Source of the DNA: Pseudosulfitobacter koreensis
GTDB lineage: Bacteria > Pseudomonadota > Alphaproteobacteria > Rhodobacterales > Rhodobacteraceae
Reading direction: 5' to 3'
DNA: 64,000 nucleotides
Assembly: GCF_024733015.1 (NCBI RefSeq)
Contig: NZ_JANKJG010000007.1
Coordinates: 124,001 to 188,000, forward strand
The notes under the pieces are model-generated. The model was not told the DNA's origin, ran no database searches, and worked only from the letters and a program-made list of their open reading frames with translations. Of this stretch, positions 33,978 to 43,051 are shown one piece after another. Both the position numbers and the translations under genes were made by a program. How positions within the stretch are numbered: position 1 is the first letter of the stretch; each line of letters opens with the position of its first letter.

Positions 33978-34802
33978 ATGAAGATATTGTTTTTGGGCGA
34001 TGTGATGGGCCGCGCGGGCCGGCAGGCGGTGACCGACGGTCTGCCGAAGCTGCGCGAAGCGTGGAAGCTGGATTTTGTCGTGGTCAACGGCGAGAACGCG
34101 ACCTCGGGGATGGGGCTGTCGGCGGCACATGCGCGCGGCATTCTGGACGCGGGGGCCGATTGCGTCACCTTGGGCGATCATGCCTTCGACCAGAAGGACA
34201 TGCTGCAGTTCTGCGAGGCCGAGCCGCGCATCATCCGGCCGCTGAACTTTTCCAAGTCCGCTCCGGGCAAGGGCGCGCGCCTGTTCGAGGCCCGTGGCGG
34301 GCGCAAGGTGCTGGTCTGTCAGGCGCTGGGGCAGGTGTTCATGAAGCGCCCCTTCGACGATCCGTTCTCGGCCACCGAAGCGGTGTTCCGCACCCATCCG
34401 CTGGGCGGTCAGGCCTCGGCGGTGATCGTCGATTTCCACTGCGAGGCGACCAGCGAGAAAATGGCGATGGGCCACTGGTGCGACGGGCGCGCGTCGCTGG
34501 TGGTGGGCACCCACACCCATGTGCCCACGGCGGACGCGATGATCCTGAACAAGGGCACCGCCTATCTGTCCGATGCAGGCATGTGCGGCGATTACGACAG
34601 CGTCATCGGCATGCAGCGCGACGAGCCGCTGCGCCGCTTCATCACCGGCATGCCAAAGGAGCGGTTCACCCCCGCACTTGGCGAGGTCACGCTTTCGGGC
34701 GTCTATATCGAGACCGACGACAAGACCGGCAAGGCCACCCGCATCGAGATGGTGCGTCAGGGCGGGCGGCTGCCTGCGGCGGGTCCTGCGCCCGTGGCCT
34801 GA
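33978..34802 (+). CDS. YmdB-type metallophosphoesterase (TIGR00282 family)
   Basis: 274 residues beginning MKILFLGDVMGRAGRQAV, the first metal motif (GD..GR), then VVNGENATSGMG, TLGDHAFDQKDM, VDFHCEATSEKMAMGHW (F-H-x-E) and VVGTHTHVPTAD (G-T-H-T-H-V-P-T). Family members such as B. subtilis YmdB are phosphodiesterases acting on cyclic nucleotides and affecting RNA turnover and biofilms; the substrate here is unproven. AGAGGGG lies about 6 bases before ATG 33978. Confidence 0.92.
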   Translation: MKILFLGDVMGRAGRQAVTDGLPKLREAWKLDFVVVNGENATSGMGLSAAHARGILDAGADCVTLGDHAFDQKDMLQFCEAEPRIIRPLNFSKSAPGKGARLFEARGGRKVLVCQALGQVFMKRPFDDPFSATEAVFRTHPLGGQASAVIVDFHCEATSEKMAMGHWCDGRASLVVGTHTHVPTADAMILNKGTAYLSDAGMCGDYDSVIGMQRDEPLRRFITGMPKERFTPALGEVTLSGVYIETDDKTGKATRIEMVRQGGRLPAAGPAPVA

Positions 34803-34937
34803 GTTTTGTGCTTTTGCGGCATGATCTGACGCGTTTGTCGACCTGACAAGCAATCTGACACCCACATCTGCTTGCAGCCCCCCCTGTGATCGGCAAAAGT
34901 GTCCAACGGGCATTTTCACAAGGTAGAGCCGCCACAT

Positions 34938-36716
34938 ATGGGCCTTTTCGAGCTTTCGCAGACCGGCGGCGCCTTCCTGACGCTAGGCATCGTCGGGGTC
35001 ATGTTCATCCTGTTCCTGCGCGAGACCTTCCCGACCGAAGTGGTGGCGATCGCCGGGGCCGCCGTGATGCTGGCCACCGGCGTTCTGCCCTATGATGACG
35101 CGCGCCTGGTGCTGGCGAACCCGGCGCCGTGGACGATTGCCGCGATGTTCATCATCATGGGCGCGCTGGTGCGCACCGGCGCGCTGGATGCGTTCACGGC
35201 CCTTGCCAGCCGCCACGCGCGCACCAATCCGGCGCTGGCCATCGGGCTCTTGATGGCCTTTGTCGTGGGGTCCAGCGCCATCGTCAGCAACACGCCCGTC
35301 GTGGTGGTGATGATCCCGGTGTTCATGCAGATCTCGAAGACCATGGGCCTGGCCCCGTCCAAGCTGTTGATCCCGCTGAGCTATGCCGCGATCCTTGGCG
35401 GCACGCTGACCCTGATCGGGACATCGACCAACCTGCTGGTGGACGGCGCGGCGCGGGCCAACGGGCTGGCACCGTTCACGATCTTCGAGGTGACGCCGCT
35501 GGGGGCCATCCTGGTGGTCTGGGGCATGATCTACCTGCGCTTCATCGCCCCCTGGCTGCTGCCCGAACGCGACAGCATGGCCAACCTGCTCAGCGACAAG
35601 CGCAAGATGAAGTTCTTCACCGAGGCGGTGATCCCCCCCGAAAGCAACCTGATCGGACGTGAAGTCTCGGGCGTGCAGCTGTTCAAACGCGAAGGCGTGC
35701 GGCTGATCGACGTGGTGCGCGGCGATCTGTCGTTGCGGCGCAATCTGGCGGGCGTCAGCCTGCAGGTCGGCGACCGCGTGGTGCTGCGCACGCAGATGAC
35801 CGAACTGCTCAGCCTGCAAAGCAACAAGGAACTCAAGCGCGTCGATCAGGTGTCTGCGGTGGAGACCCAGACCGTCGAGGTGCTGATCACGCCGGGCTGC
35901 AAGATGATCGGGCGCTCTCTGGGGTCGATGCGGCTGCGGCGGCGCTACGGCGTCTATACGCTGGCGGTGCACCGTCGCAACCAGAACATCGGCCAGCAGC
36001 TTGACGATCTGGTGGTGCGCGTGGGCGACACGCTGCTGCTGGAAGGCGCGCAGGAAGACATCGCGCGGCTGGCGTCCGACATGGACATGGTCGACGTCTC
36101 GCATCCCTCCAGCCGCGCGTTCCGGCGCGGCCATGCCCCGATTGCCATCGGCGCGCTGATCGGCATCGTGGCGCTGGCGGCCTTCGGCGTGGCGCCGATC
36201 CTGCTTCTGAGCGTGCTGGCGGTGGCACTGGTGCTGATCACCCGCTGCATCGACGCGGACGAGGCGTTTGAATATATCGACGGCAGTCTGCTGGCGCTGA
36301 TCTTCTCGATGCTGGCCATCGGCGCCGCACTCGAGGCATCGGGGGCCGTGGCGCTGATCGCCAATGGCATCGCGCCGGTGATCGGGGATTTCCCGCCCTT
36401 CTTCATCATCTGGGCAATTTACCTGCTGACCAGCGTGCTGACCGAACTGGTCAGCAACAACGCGGTGGCCGTGGTGATGACGCCCATCGTCATCGGCCTC
36501 GGCACGGCGCTGGGCATCGACCCGCGCGCACTGGTGGTGGCGGTGATGGTGGCGGCAAGTGCATCCTTTGCCACGCCCATCGGCTATCAGACCAACATGC
36601 TGGTCTACGGCCCCGGCGGCTACAAGTTCACCGATTTCATGCGCGTGGGCATCCCGCTGAACCTCAGCGTCGGCCTGCTGGCCTCGGCGATCATTCCGAT
36701 GATGTGGCCGCTATGA
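34938..36716 (+). CDS. SLC13/divalent-anion-type transporter with two TrkA-C domains
   Basis: 592 residues. Membrane helices (GAFLTLGIVGVMFILFL, NPALAIGLLMAFVVGSSAIVSNTPVVVVMIP) flank a central cytoplasmic part with two TrkA-C domains (about 220-310 and 315-395; ESNLIGREVSGVQL, GVSLQVGDRVVLR, RVGDTLLLEGAQED). The second membrane half contains TELVSNNAVAVVMTPIVIGLG and SFATPIGYQTNMLVYGPGGYKF. The SNT and TPIGxxTN loops are typical of SLC13/ArsB-like carriers of sulfate, dicarboxylate or phosphate. Start 34938 is chosen over a GTG at 34899. A second protein of the same architecture is encoded at 41021-42793. Confidence 0.9.
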   Translation: MGLFELSQTGGAFLTLGIVGVMFILFLRETFPTEVVAIAGAAVMLATGVLPYDDARLVLANPAPWTIAAMFIIMGALVRTGALDAFTALASRHARTNPALAIGLLMAFVVGSSAIVSNTPVVVVMIPVFMQISKTMGLAPSKLLIPLSYAAILGGTLTLIGTSTNLLVDGAARANGLAPFTIFEVTPLGAILVVWGMIYLRFIAPWLLPERDSMANLLSDKRKMKFFTEAVIPPESNLIGREVSGVQLFKREGVRLIDVVRGDLSLRRNLAGVSLQVGDRVVLRTQMTELLSLQSNKELKRVDQVSAVETQTVEVLITPGCKMIGRSLGSMRLRRRYGVYTLAVHRRNQNIGQQLDDLVVRVGDTLLLEGAQEDIARLASDMDMVDVSHPSSRAFRRGHAPIAIGALIGIVALAAFGVAPILLLSVLAVALVLITRCIDADEAFEYIDGSLLALIFSMLAIGAALEASGAVALIANGIAPVIGDFPPFFIIWAIYLLTSVLTELVSNNAVAVVMTPIVIGLGTALGIDPRALVVAVMVAASASFATPIGYQTNMLVYGPGGYKFTDFMRVGIPLNLSVGLLASAIIPMMWPL

Positions 36717-36738
36717 GGGCGCAGGGCAGGGGCAGCGC

Positions 36739-37824
36739 ATGACCGAACACCAGGGCGCACCGCGCTTCGAGACGGCGGGAGACAGGAACAGAATGCGGAA
36801 CACGACCTACGGCGTTGCCCTCACCCTGATGCTTGGCTGGCTCTTCTGGATCGGCAAGCCGGTGCTCTTGCCGGTGCTTGCCGCACTGATCTCGGTGTAT
36901 ATCCTGCTGGCCGCTGCCGCCGCCATGCAGAACCTGCCGGTGCTGGGCCGTCTGCCCGACTGGGCGCGGCGGACGTTCATCCTGCTGGTGTTCACGCTGG
37001 TCGTGATCTTGCTGTTCATCCTTGTCATCAACAACCTGGCGCAGGTCGCCACCGTCCTGCCGCGCTACGAGAGCAACCTGGAACAGCTGATCACCCGCAA
37101 CGCGAGCCTTTTGGGGATCGAGGACGAGCCGACCTGGGAAAACGTGCGCAGCGTCACGCTGGACCAGGTGGACATCCGCAACTGGATCGCGCCCGCGCTG
37201 CTGTCGCTGCGCGGCTTCGGCACCACGCTGTTTCTGGTCGTGCTCTACGCCAGCTTTTTCATCGCCGAGCGCGGGGCGATGACCCGCAAGGTGGTGATGG
37301 TCATGGGCGGCGAGGAGGCCGGAAGCCGTGCCATCCTGCTGTTGTCGCGGGTCAACGACCGGATCGGGCAGTACCTCTTCGTCAAGACCACGCTCAACAT
37401 CATCCTGGGCGCGCTGTCGTTCGGCATCATGCTGCTGCTGGGGATCGAATTTGCCCTGTTCTGGGCGGTTCTGATCGCATTCCTGAACTACATCCCCTAC
37501 ATCGGCTCGCTGATCGGGGTGATCTTTCCGGTGCTGCTCAGCCTCGCGCAATTCGGCACGCTGAGCATGGCGGGGGCGGTGCTGGTGGCGCTGACGGCGG
37601 CGCAGGTCTTTGTCGGTGCCTACCTCGAGCCGCGCCTGATGGGCCGCGCGTTCAACCTCAGCCCCTTCGTGGTGCTGCTGGCGCTGGCGTTCTGGAGCAC
37701 GCTCTGGGGCTTGCCGGGTGCGCTGCTGGCGGTGCCGCTGACCGCCAGTCTGGTGATCGTGCTGGCCGAGATCCAGTCGGCGCGGCCTATCGCGATGCTG
37801 CTGTCGGCGAACGGCAAGGTCTGA
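36739..37824 (+). CDS. AI-2E/PerM family membrane protein
   Basis: 361 residues, about eight membrane helices, with the family signature FLNYIPYIGSLIGVIFPVLLSL and LSPFVVLLALAFWSTLWGLPGALLAVPLTA. Members include TqsA (autoinducer-2 exporter) and Na+(Li+)/H+ antiporters; the cargo cannot be inferred. It starts 22 bases after the SLC13-type gene, so the two are probably co-transcribed. The stop lies 5 bases from the stop of the convergent FAD-dehydrogenase gene. Confidence 0.9.
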   Translation: MTEHQGAPRFETAGDRNRMRNTTYGVALTLMLGWLFWIGKPVLLPVLAALISVYILLAAAAAMQNLPVLGRLPDWARRTFILLVFTLVVILLFILVINNLAQVATVLPRYESNLEQLITRNASLLGIEDEPTWENVRSVTLDQVDIRNWIAPALLSLRGFGTTLFLVVLYASFFIAERGAMTRKVVMVMGGEEAGSRAILLLSRVNDRIGQYLFVKTTLNIILGALSFGIMLLLGIEFALFWAVLIAFLNYIPYIGSLIGVIFPVLLSLAQFGTLSMAGAVLVALTAAQVFVGAYLEPRLMGRAFNLSPFVVLLALAFWSTLWGLPGALLAVPLTASLVIVLAEIQSARPIAMLLSANGKV

Positions 37825-37829
37825 GGCGG

Positions 37830-39485
37830 TCAGCCGATCGCCTGCGACCGTCCCGCATTGCGACCCGAAAAGATGCAGCCGCCCAAAAACGTGCCCTCAA
37901 GCGCGTTGTAGCCGTGATAGCCGCCGCCGCCAAAGCCCGCGACTTCGCCTGCCGCGAACAGCCCCGGCACCGGTGCCCCGTCCGCGCCGATCATCTGGCT
38001 GTCGAGGTTGGTCTGCAACCCGCCCAGCGTCTTGCGCGTCAGGATGTGCAACTTGACCGCGATCAGCGGGCCGTTCGCGGGATCTAGGAACCTGTGCGGC
38101 TTGGCGGTGCGGATCAGCCTGTCACCCCGATAGTTGCGCGCCGCGTGGATCGCCATCATCTGCGCATCTTTCGAGAATGGATTGTCGACCTGCGCATCGC
38201 GCGCCACGATCTGCGCGCGCAAGGCATCCACCTCCAGCGGCACATCCCCGATGCGGTTCATCCCCGCGACCAGCGTGTCCAGGTCGTCGGCCACGACAAA
38301 ATCCGCGCCATGTTCCTTGAACGCCTCTACGGGGGCTGTCGCGCGCCTGCCCGACAGAATGCGCTGGCGGATCACCTCGGCCCATTTTCCGGATGTGAAA
38401 TCGGGGTTCTGCTCGGACCCGGACAGAGCGAATTCCTTCTTGATGATCTTCTGGGTCAGCACGAACCAGCTGTAATCATGGCCCGTCGCCAGGATCGCGC
38501 GCAGGGTGCCCATGCTGTCGAAACCGGGCAGGGCGGGCGGCGCGAAACGCTTGCCGGTGGCGTCGAACCACATCGACGAGGGCCCCGGCAAAATGCGGAT
38601 GCCGTGCGCGGGCCAGATCGGGTCCCAGTTCTTCACGCCTTCGGTATAATGCCACATGCGGTCGCCGTTGATGACATGCCCGCCCGCCTGCTGCGCGATC
38701 GCGATCATCCGGCCATCGACATGGGCGGGCACGCCCGCGATCATCTCCTTGGGCGCGGGGCCAAGCCGCTGGGTCGGCCAGGCCTTGCGCACCATCTCGA
38801 AATTGCCGCCGATGCCGCCGGACGTCACGATGACCGAGGCGGCCTTGAGCGTGAAATCCCCCACAGGCTCACGGCTGGTCGAGGCCCCGCGCGGGGTCGG
38901 GTCGTCGGCCAAAAGGGTGCCCGACACGCCGGTCGCTGTCCCGTTCGCCATGTCGATGCGGTCGACCTGGTGGCGAAAGCGAAAGTCGATCAGCCCGGCA
39001 GCTTCATGCTCCAGACAGCGGCGGCTGAAATGTTCGAGCGTGCCGGGGCCGGTGCCCCATGTGATATGAAACCGCGGCACCGAATTGCCGTGACCGTCGG
39101 CAAAACCGCCGCCGCGCTCGGCCCAGCCCACCACCGGGAACCAGCGCAGGCCCATCCCGTGCAGCCAGGGGCGCATCTCGCCTGCGGCAAAGTCGATATA
39201 GGCCTCGGCCCATTTGCGCGGCCATGCGTCCTCGGTCCGGTCAAAGCCCGCGCTGCCCATCCAGTCGCCCAAGGCCAGGTCGCGGCTGTCGCGAATACCC
39301 ATGCGCCGCTGCTCTGGCGTGTCGACCATGAAGAGGCCGCCCAGCGACCAGAACGCCTGACCACCGAGGCCACTGCGCGGTTCCTGATCGACGACGATGA
39401 CCCGCTTGCCCCGGTCGCCCAGCTCGGCCGCGGCGGCCAGTCCGGCCAGCCCCGCGCCCACGATGATGGCGTCTGCCTTGTCCAT
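37830..39485 (-). CDS. FAD-binding dehydrogenase (KstD/fumarate-reductase-like flavoprotein)
   Basis: 551 residues. N-terminal FAD Rossmann motif DAIIVGAGLAGLAAAAELGDRGKRVIVVDQE, a central catalytic-domain region (ASVIVTSGGIGGNFEMVRKAWP) and the C-terminal FAD motif GLFAAGEVAGFGGGGYHGYNALEGTFLGGCIFSGR. This is the group usually annotated as FAD-binding dehydrogenase, related to 3-ketosteroid dehydrogenases; the substrate is unknown. Start 39485 has AAGGGAGAG just upstream. It lies 125 bases downstream of the creatinase gene on the same strand. Confidence 0.9.
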   Translation of the reverse strand: MDKADAIIVGAGLAGLAAAAELGDRGKRVIVVDQEPRSGLGGQAFWSLGGLFMVDTPEQRRMGIRDSRDLALGDWMGSAGFDRTEDAWPRKWAEAYIDFAAGEMRPWLHGMGLRWFPVVGWAERGGGFADGHGNSVPRFHITWGTGPGTLEHFSRRCLEHEAAGLIDFRFRHQVDRIDMANGTATGVSGTLLADDPTPRGASTSREPVGDFTLKAASVIVTSGGIGGNFEMVRKAWPTQRLGPAPKEMIAGVPAHVDGRMIAIAQQAGGHVINGDRMWHYTEGVKNWDPIWPAHGIRILPGPSSMWFDATGKRFAPPALPGFDSMGTLRAILATGHDYSWFVLTQKIIKKEFALSGSEQNPDFTSGKWAEVIRQRILSGRRATAPVEAFKEHGADFVVADDLDTLVAGMNRIGDVPLEVDALRAQIVARDAQVDNPFSKDAQMMAIHAARNYRGDRLIRTAKPHRFLDPANGPLIAVKLHILTRKTLGGLQTNLDSQMIGADGAPVPGLFAAGEVAGFGGGGYHGYNALEGTFLGGCIFSGRNAGRSQAIG

Positions 39486-39610
39486 GATGCTCTCCCTTAG
39501 GGAGAGCGTAGCCGCGCAGGGGCGAGGGGTTCCAGTGTTTTGTGAGGGGTGCAGGGCACGCAACCGCCCTGCGGAAAACCGCAGGCCAAAGGCCCCCTGC
39601 ACCCCTAGCG

Positions 39611-40813
39611 TCAGCAGATCACGTTGAACGCGGGCCCGTAAGGATAGCCGGTGATGTTCTCGTGGCCTTCATCGGTGATCACCAGGATGTCATGCTCGCG
39701 ATACCCGCCGGAGCCGGGCGTGCCTTCTGGCACGGTCAGCATCGGCTCCATCGAGATGACCATGCCCGGCGCGAGGACCGTGTCGATGTCCTCGCGCAGT
39801 TCCAGACCCGCCTCGCGGCCATAGTAATGCGACAGGATGCCGAACGAGTGCCCGTAGCCGAAGGTGCGGTATTGCAACAGGTCACGTTCTGCGAAGAATG
39901 CGTTGATCCGGTCCGTCACGTCCGCGCAGCTTGCCCCCGGTTTCAAAAGGCTCATGCCGTATTCATGCGCGGCGACATTGGCCTCCCAGATCGCAAGGCT
40001 GGCGGCGTCCACCGTGTCCACGAACAGCGTCCGCTCAAGCGCCGTGTAATACGCGCTGATCATCGGAAAGGTATTCAGGCTGAGGATGTCGCCCGGTTGC
40101 AACACGCGTCCGGTGACGGGGTTATGTGCGCCATCCGTGTTCATGCCGGACTGGAACCACACCCATGTATCGCGGTACTCGGCATCCGGAAAACGCCGGG
40201 CGATTTCCAACTCCATCGCGTCACGGCCCGCCATGGCGACGTCGATTTCGCGGGTGCCTGCCCTGATCGCGTCCCTGATGGCATAGCCACCCACATCCGC
40301 CACCTGCGCGCAGGACCGGATCAGCGCGATTTCAGCCGCAGATTTGTGCATCCGCTGACGCATCGTGATCGGCGCGACATCCAAGGTTGCTGCAGGCTTC
40401 AGGAAGCTGACCAGCAGATCGCGTTGGGCAAGGGTCAGGTGATCCGCCTCGTATCCGATGCTTCGGCCCGCACCGGTGACGGACAAGACCGCCCGCCAGT
40501 GGTTGTTCCGTTGCCAATCCGTATAGGTGATGTTGTCGCCATGGCTGCGTCGCCACGGCTGGGCCGCGTCGATCCCGGCGCTGATGGTCACATCCTCGGT
40601 CTGGGTCACGACCAGAGCATAGGGCCGCCCGAACGCACAGTAGAGAAAGCCCGAGTAATAGGCTACGTTGTGCATCGAGGTGAACACGCAGGCGTCAACG
40701 CCGTTGGCCTGCATGTCCGCCCGCAGGCGCGCCAGGCGCGTTTCGTACTCCTGCGCGTCAAAGGGAAGGGTCTTTTCACCCTGATGGAAACGAAAGAATT
40801 CTGGACGATCCAT
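39611..40813 (-). CDS. Creatinase (creatine amidinohydrolase)
   Basis: 400 residues, close to the length of Pseudomonas creatinase, which it resembles throughout (from memory): AFGRPYALVVTQ, QPWRR, YTDWQRNNHW, WFQSGMNTDGAHNPVTGRV (catalytic His about 230), DILSLNTFPMISAYYTALERT, QYRTFGYGHSFG, LSHYYGREAGLELREDIDTV, GYREHDIL. It is a pita-bread (M24) fold without the peptidase metal ligands and splits creatine into sarcosine and urea. AAGGAG 7 bases before ATG 40813 sets the start. No sarcosine oxidase or creatininase gene is visible in the window. Confidence 0.9.
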   Translation of the reverse strand: MDRPEFFRFHQGEKTLPFDAQEYETRLARLRADMQANGVDACVFTSMHNVAYYSGFLYCAFGRPYALVVTQTEDVTISAGIDAAQPWRRSHGDNITYTDWQRNNHWRAVLSVTGAGRSIGYEADHLTLAQRDLLVSFLKPAATLDVAPITMRQRMHKSAAEIALIRSCAQVADVGGYAIRDAIRAGTREIDVAMAGRDAMELEIARRFPDAEYRDTWVWFQSGMNTDGAHNPVTGRVLQPGDILSLNTFPMISAYYTALERTLFVDTVDAASLAIWEANVAAHEYGMSLLKPGASCADVTDRINAFFAERDLLQYRTFGYGHSFGILSHYYGREAGLELREDIDTVLAPGMVISMEPMLTVPEGTPGSGGYREHDILVITDEGHENITGYPYGPAFNVIC

Positions 40814-41020
40814 TTCTGGCTCCTTCATCATGCCGCGGCGCGGACCGAAGGAAGGCGACCTTCCTCGACTGCGCGGCAGCAAAGAAAAATCCCGGCGTTC
40901 AGGAAGGGGAAAAGGGGGGTGCACGTAAATGCTGGCGACGCCATCGCCGACCCTTCGGAATTCTATGATCGAAAACCGCTGTCGAAGGCAAGATTTTTCT
41001 GGGCGCGGGCCTCTAACCTC

Positions 41021-42793
41021 TCACAAAGGCCAGAAGAACAGGATCGCCGGGATCGAGACGCAGACCACGATGATCTCCAGCGGCAGCCCCATGCGCCAGT
41101 AGTCGCCAAAGCGGTAGCCGCCGGGACCCAGGATCAGGGTGTTGTTCTTGTGCCCGATGGGCGTCAGGAACGCCGAGGAGGCGGCGACAGCCACCGCCAT
41201 CAGGAACGGATCGGGGGACACGTCCAGCGTCTGTGCCATCTGGATGCCCACGGGCGCTGCGACGATGGTGGTGGCGGTGTTGTTCAGCACATCCGACAGC
41301 GTCATGGTGACGACCATCAGCACGCTCAACACCACCCAGGCGGGCATGCCGTCGGTCAGACCGACCAGCGCGCCCGAGATCAACTCGGTGCCGCCCGAGG
41401 TCTCCAGCGCCGCCCCCAGCGGGATCATCGAACCCAGGAGCACGACCACAGGCCATTCGATATGGGTGTAAAGTTCCGACAGCGGCACAATGCGCGCCAG
41501 CACATAGGCGATGACCACCAGACCCAGGGCAATGGGCAGGTAGATCAGGCCAAAGCTCGCGGCAGCGACGGCCCCGGCGAACAGGCCGATCGCCAGCCAG
41601 ACCTTGGAATTCTCGGTGACGGCCAGCCCGCGATCCGCCAGCGGCAGCACCCCCAGCCAGTCGGTGACGTGCCCTGCGGTGTCGCGCGGCACCAGCAGCA
41701 ACAGGATGTCGCCGGCCTGCAACGCGGTCTTGCGCAACTCGGACGTGATCTTGCGACCCCTGCGCGAAATGCCCAAGAGCACCGTGCGCTGACGCCACGC
41801 CAGCCCCACGGTCTGCGCCGACCGCCCGTCCAGCCGCGAGCCTTCGCGCACCACCACTTCGATGATCTCGACACCTTCGCCATCGGCGTTCAGCCGTTCC
41901 TCGCGGTCGGCATCGGCAAGGCTGAGGTTCAGCGTCGTGCGGAATTCGTCCAGCGCGTCGGGCGTCGCCTCGATCACCAGCGCATCATCGGCCTGCAATT
42001 CGACGTTGCGCGCCGATCCATAGCGGCGCTTGCCGTCGCGGATCAGCCCCAGAATGGCCACGTCGGCGCTGTCCGCGGCCTCCTGCAGCTCGGCAATCCG
42101 CTGGCCGATCAGCTTGCTTTCGGCGGGCACGCGCAATTCGGCGATGTATTGCGAGATGTCTTCCTTGTTCAGCGTCGCATCCTCGCGCGTGGGGATCAGC
42201 CGCCAGCCGATCAGCGCCACAAAGGCCAGACCGGCAATCGCCGCGATCCCGCCCACGGGGGCAAAGTCGAACATCCGAAACGGCTCGCCCAGCGATTCCT
42301 GCCGGATCGACGCGATGATGATATTGGGCGGCGTCCCGATCAGCGTGGCCATCCCGCCCAGGATGGTGGCAAAACTCAGCGGCATCAGGCTCAACCCCGG
42401 CTGGCGGCCCGCCTTGCGCGCGGTCTGGATGTCGACGGGCATCAGCAGCGCCAATGCGGCCACGTTGTTCATGAACGCCGACAGCACACCGCCCACGGCC
42501 CCCATGATGGTGATATGCGCGCCCAAGGAGCGGCCCGCGTCGATCAGCGTGCGGGTGATCAGCAACACCGCGCCCGACCGCACCAGCCCCGCCGAGACCA
42601 CCAGCACCAGCGCCACGATCAGCGTCGCGGGGTGGCCAAAGCCGGAAAACGCGTCCTTTTCGGGCACCACGCCCAGCACCACGCCGGTCATAAGTGCTGC
42701 AAAGGCCACGATGTCATAGCGGAACCGGCCCCACAGCAGCATCCCGAAGACGGCACCGAAAAGCGTGAAGAGAATAATCTGATCTGTTGTCAT
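41021..42793 (-). CDS. SLC13/divalent-anion-type transporter with two TrkA-C domains (second copy)
   Basis: 590 residues: N-terminal helices (IILFTLFGAVFGMLLWG, FMNNVAALALLMPVDI, LGGMATLIGTPPNIIIASIR), two TrkA-C domains (about 205-375; ESKLIGQRIAELQ, LQAGDILLLLVPRD), then a second membrane half with SDVLNNTATTIVAAPVGIQMAQ and AFLTPIGHKNNTLILGPGGYRFGDYWRMG. Same architecture as the protein at 34938-36716 but clearly diverged. Likely an anion carrier (sulfate, phosphate or dicarboxylate). Start 42793 begins at the first membrane helix; an open extension upstream would translate three tandem 15-base repeats and is unlikely to be coding. Confidence 0.9.
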   Translation of the reverse strand: MTTDQIILFTLFGAVFGMLLWGRFRYDIVAFAALMTGVVLGVVPEKDAFSGFGHPATLIVALVLVVSAGLVRSGAVLLITRTLIDAGRSLGAHITIMGAVGGVLSAFMNNVAALALLMPVDIQTARKAGRQPGLSLMPLSFATILGGMATLIGTPPNIIIASIRQESLGEPFRMFDFAPVGGIAAIAGLAFVALIGWRLIPTREDATLNKEDISQYIAELRVPAESKLIGQRIAELQEAADSADVAILGLIRDGKRRYGSARNVELQADDALVIEATPDALDEFRTTLNLSLADADREERLNADGEGVEIIEVVVREGSRLDGRSAQTVGLAWRQRTVLLGISRRGRKITSELRKTALQAGDILLLLVPRDTAGHVTDWLGVLPLADRGLAVTENSKVWLAIGLFAGAVAAASFGLIYLPIALGLVVIAYVLARIVPLSELYTHIEWPVVVLLGSMIPLGAALETSGGTELISGALVGLTDGMPAWVVLSVLMVVTMTLSDVLNNTATTIVAAPVGIQMAQTLDVSPDPFLMAVAVAASSAFLTPIGHKNNTLILGPGGYRFGDYWRMGLPLEIIVVCVSIPAILFFWPL

Positions 42794-42826
42794 GCGCGGC
42801 AACCTAGAGTGCGGTCGCGGCATGGA

Positions 42827-42871
42827 CCAGCGCATTCTTGGCCAGCGCATTCTTGGCCAGCGCATTCTTGG
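42827..42871. repeat. Three perfect 15-bp tandem repeats
   Basis: CCAGCGCATTCTTGG repeated exactly three times (42827-42841, 42842-42856, 42857-42871) in the gap between the divergent SLC13-type gene and yebC. The 15-base period keeps frame, but nothing else suggests coding. Confidence 0.9.
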
Positions 42872-42885
42872 AGGTGTCGGCAGGC

Positions 42886-42945
42886 AGGGGCTCCGCCCCC
42901 GGCGCATGCGCGCCTCCCCCGGGATATTTGCGGCCAAGAGAAACA
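42886..42945. repeat. Intergenic repeat element, copy 2
   Basis: Same layout as 33875-33933: GGGGC-TCC-GCCCC hairpin, GGCGC-ATGC-GCGCC hairpin, then CCCCC-GGGATATTT-GCGGCCAAGAGAAA. The hairpin arms differ between copies but stay paired, while the GATATTT..GGCCAA.AGAAA tail is nearly identical. Confidence 0.6.
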
Positions 42946-43051
42946 CCGGACGCCGTCCCGTGTGCCAAGGCTTGCAGGCCCCCTGTCGCGTGCACTATAG
43001 CAGCCAGCAAAGCCGCGCGGCGGCGCATGTCAGTTGTATATCGGAGGCGTT

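Noticed and set aside
42794-42946. N-terminal extension of the SLC13-type protein through the 15-bp tandem repeats
   Set aside because: The extension is Arg/Pro/Trp-rich and not membrane-like, whereas ATG 42793 starts directly at the first helix as in the family.
39542-43000. A continuous plus-strand open frame of about 1150 codons
   Set aside because: It runs antisense to the creatinase and SLC13-type genes, is Arg/His/Gln/Pro-rich, and shows no domain. Long antisense frames are expected at this G+C content.
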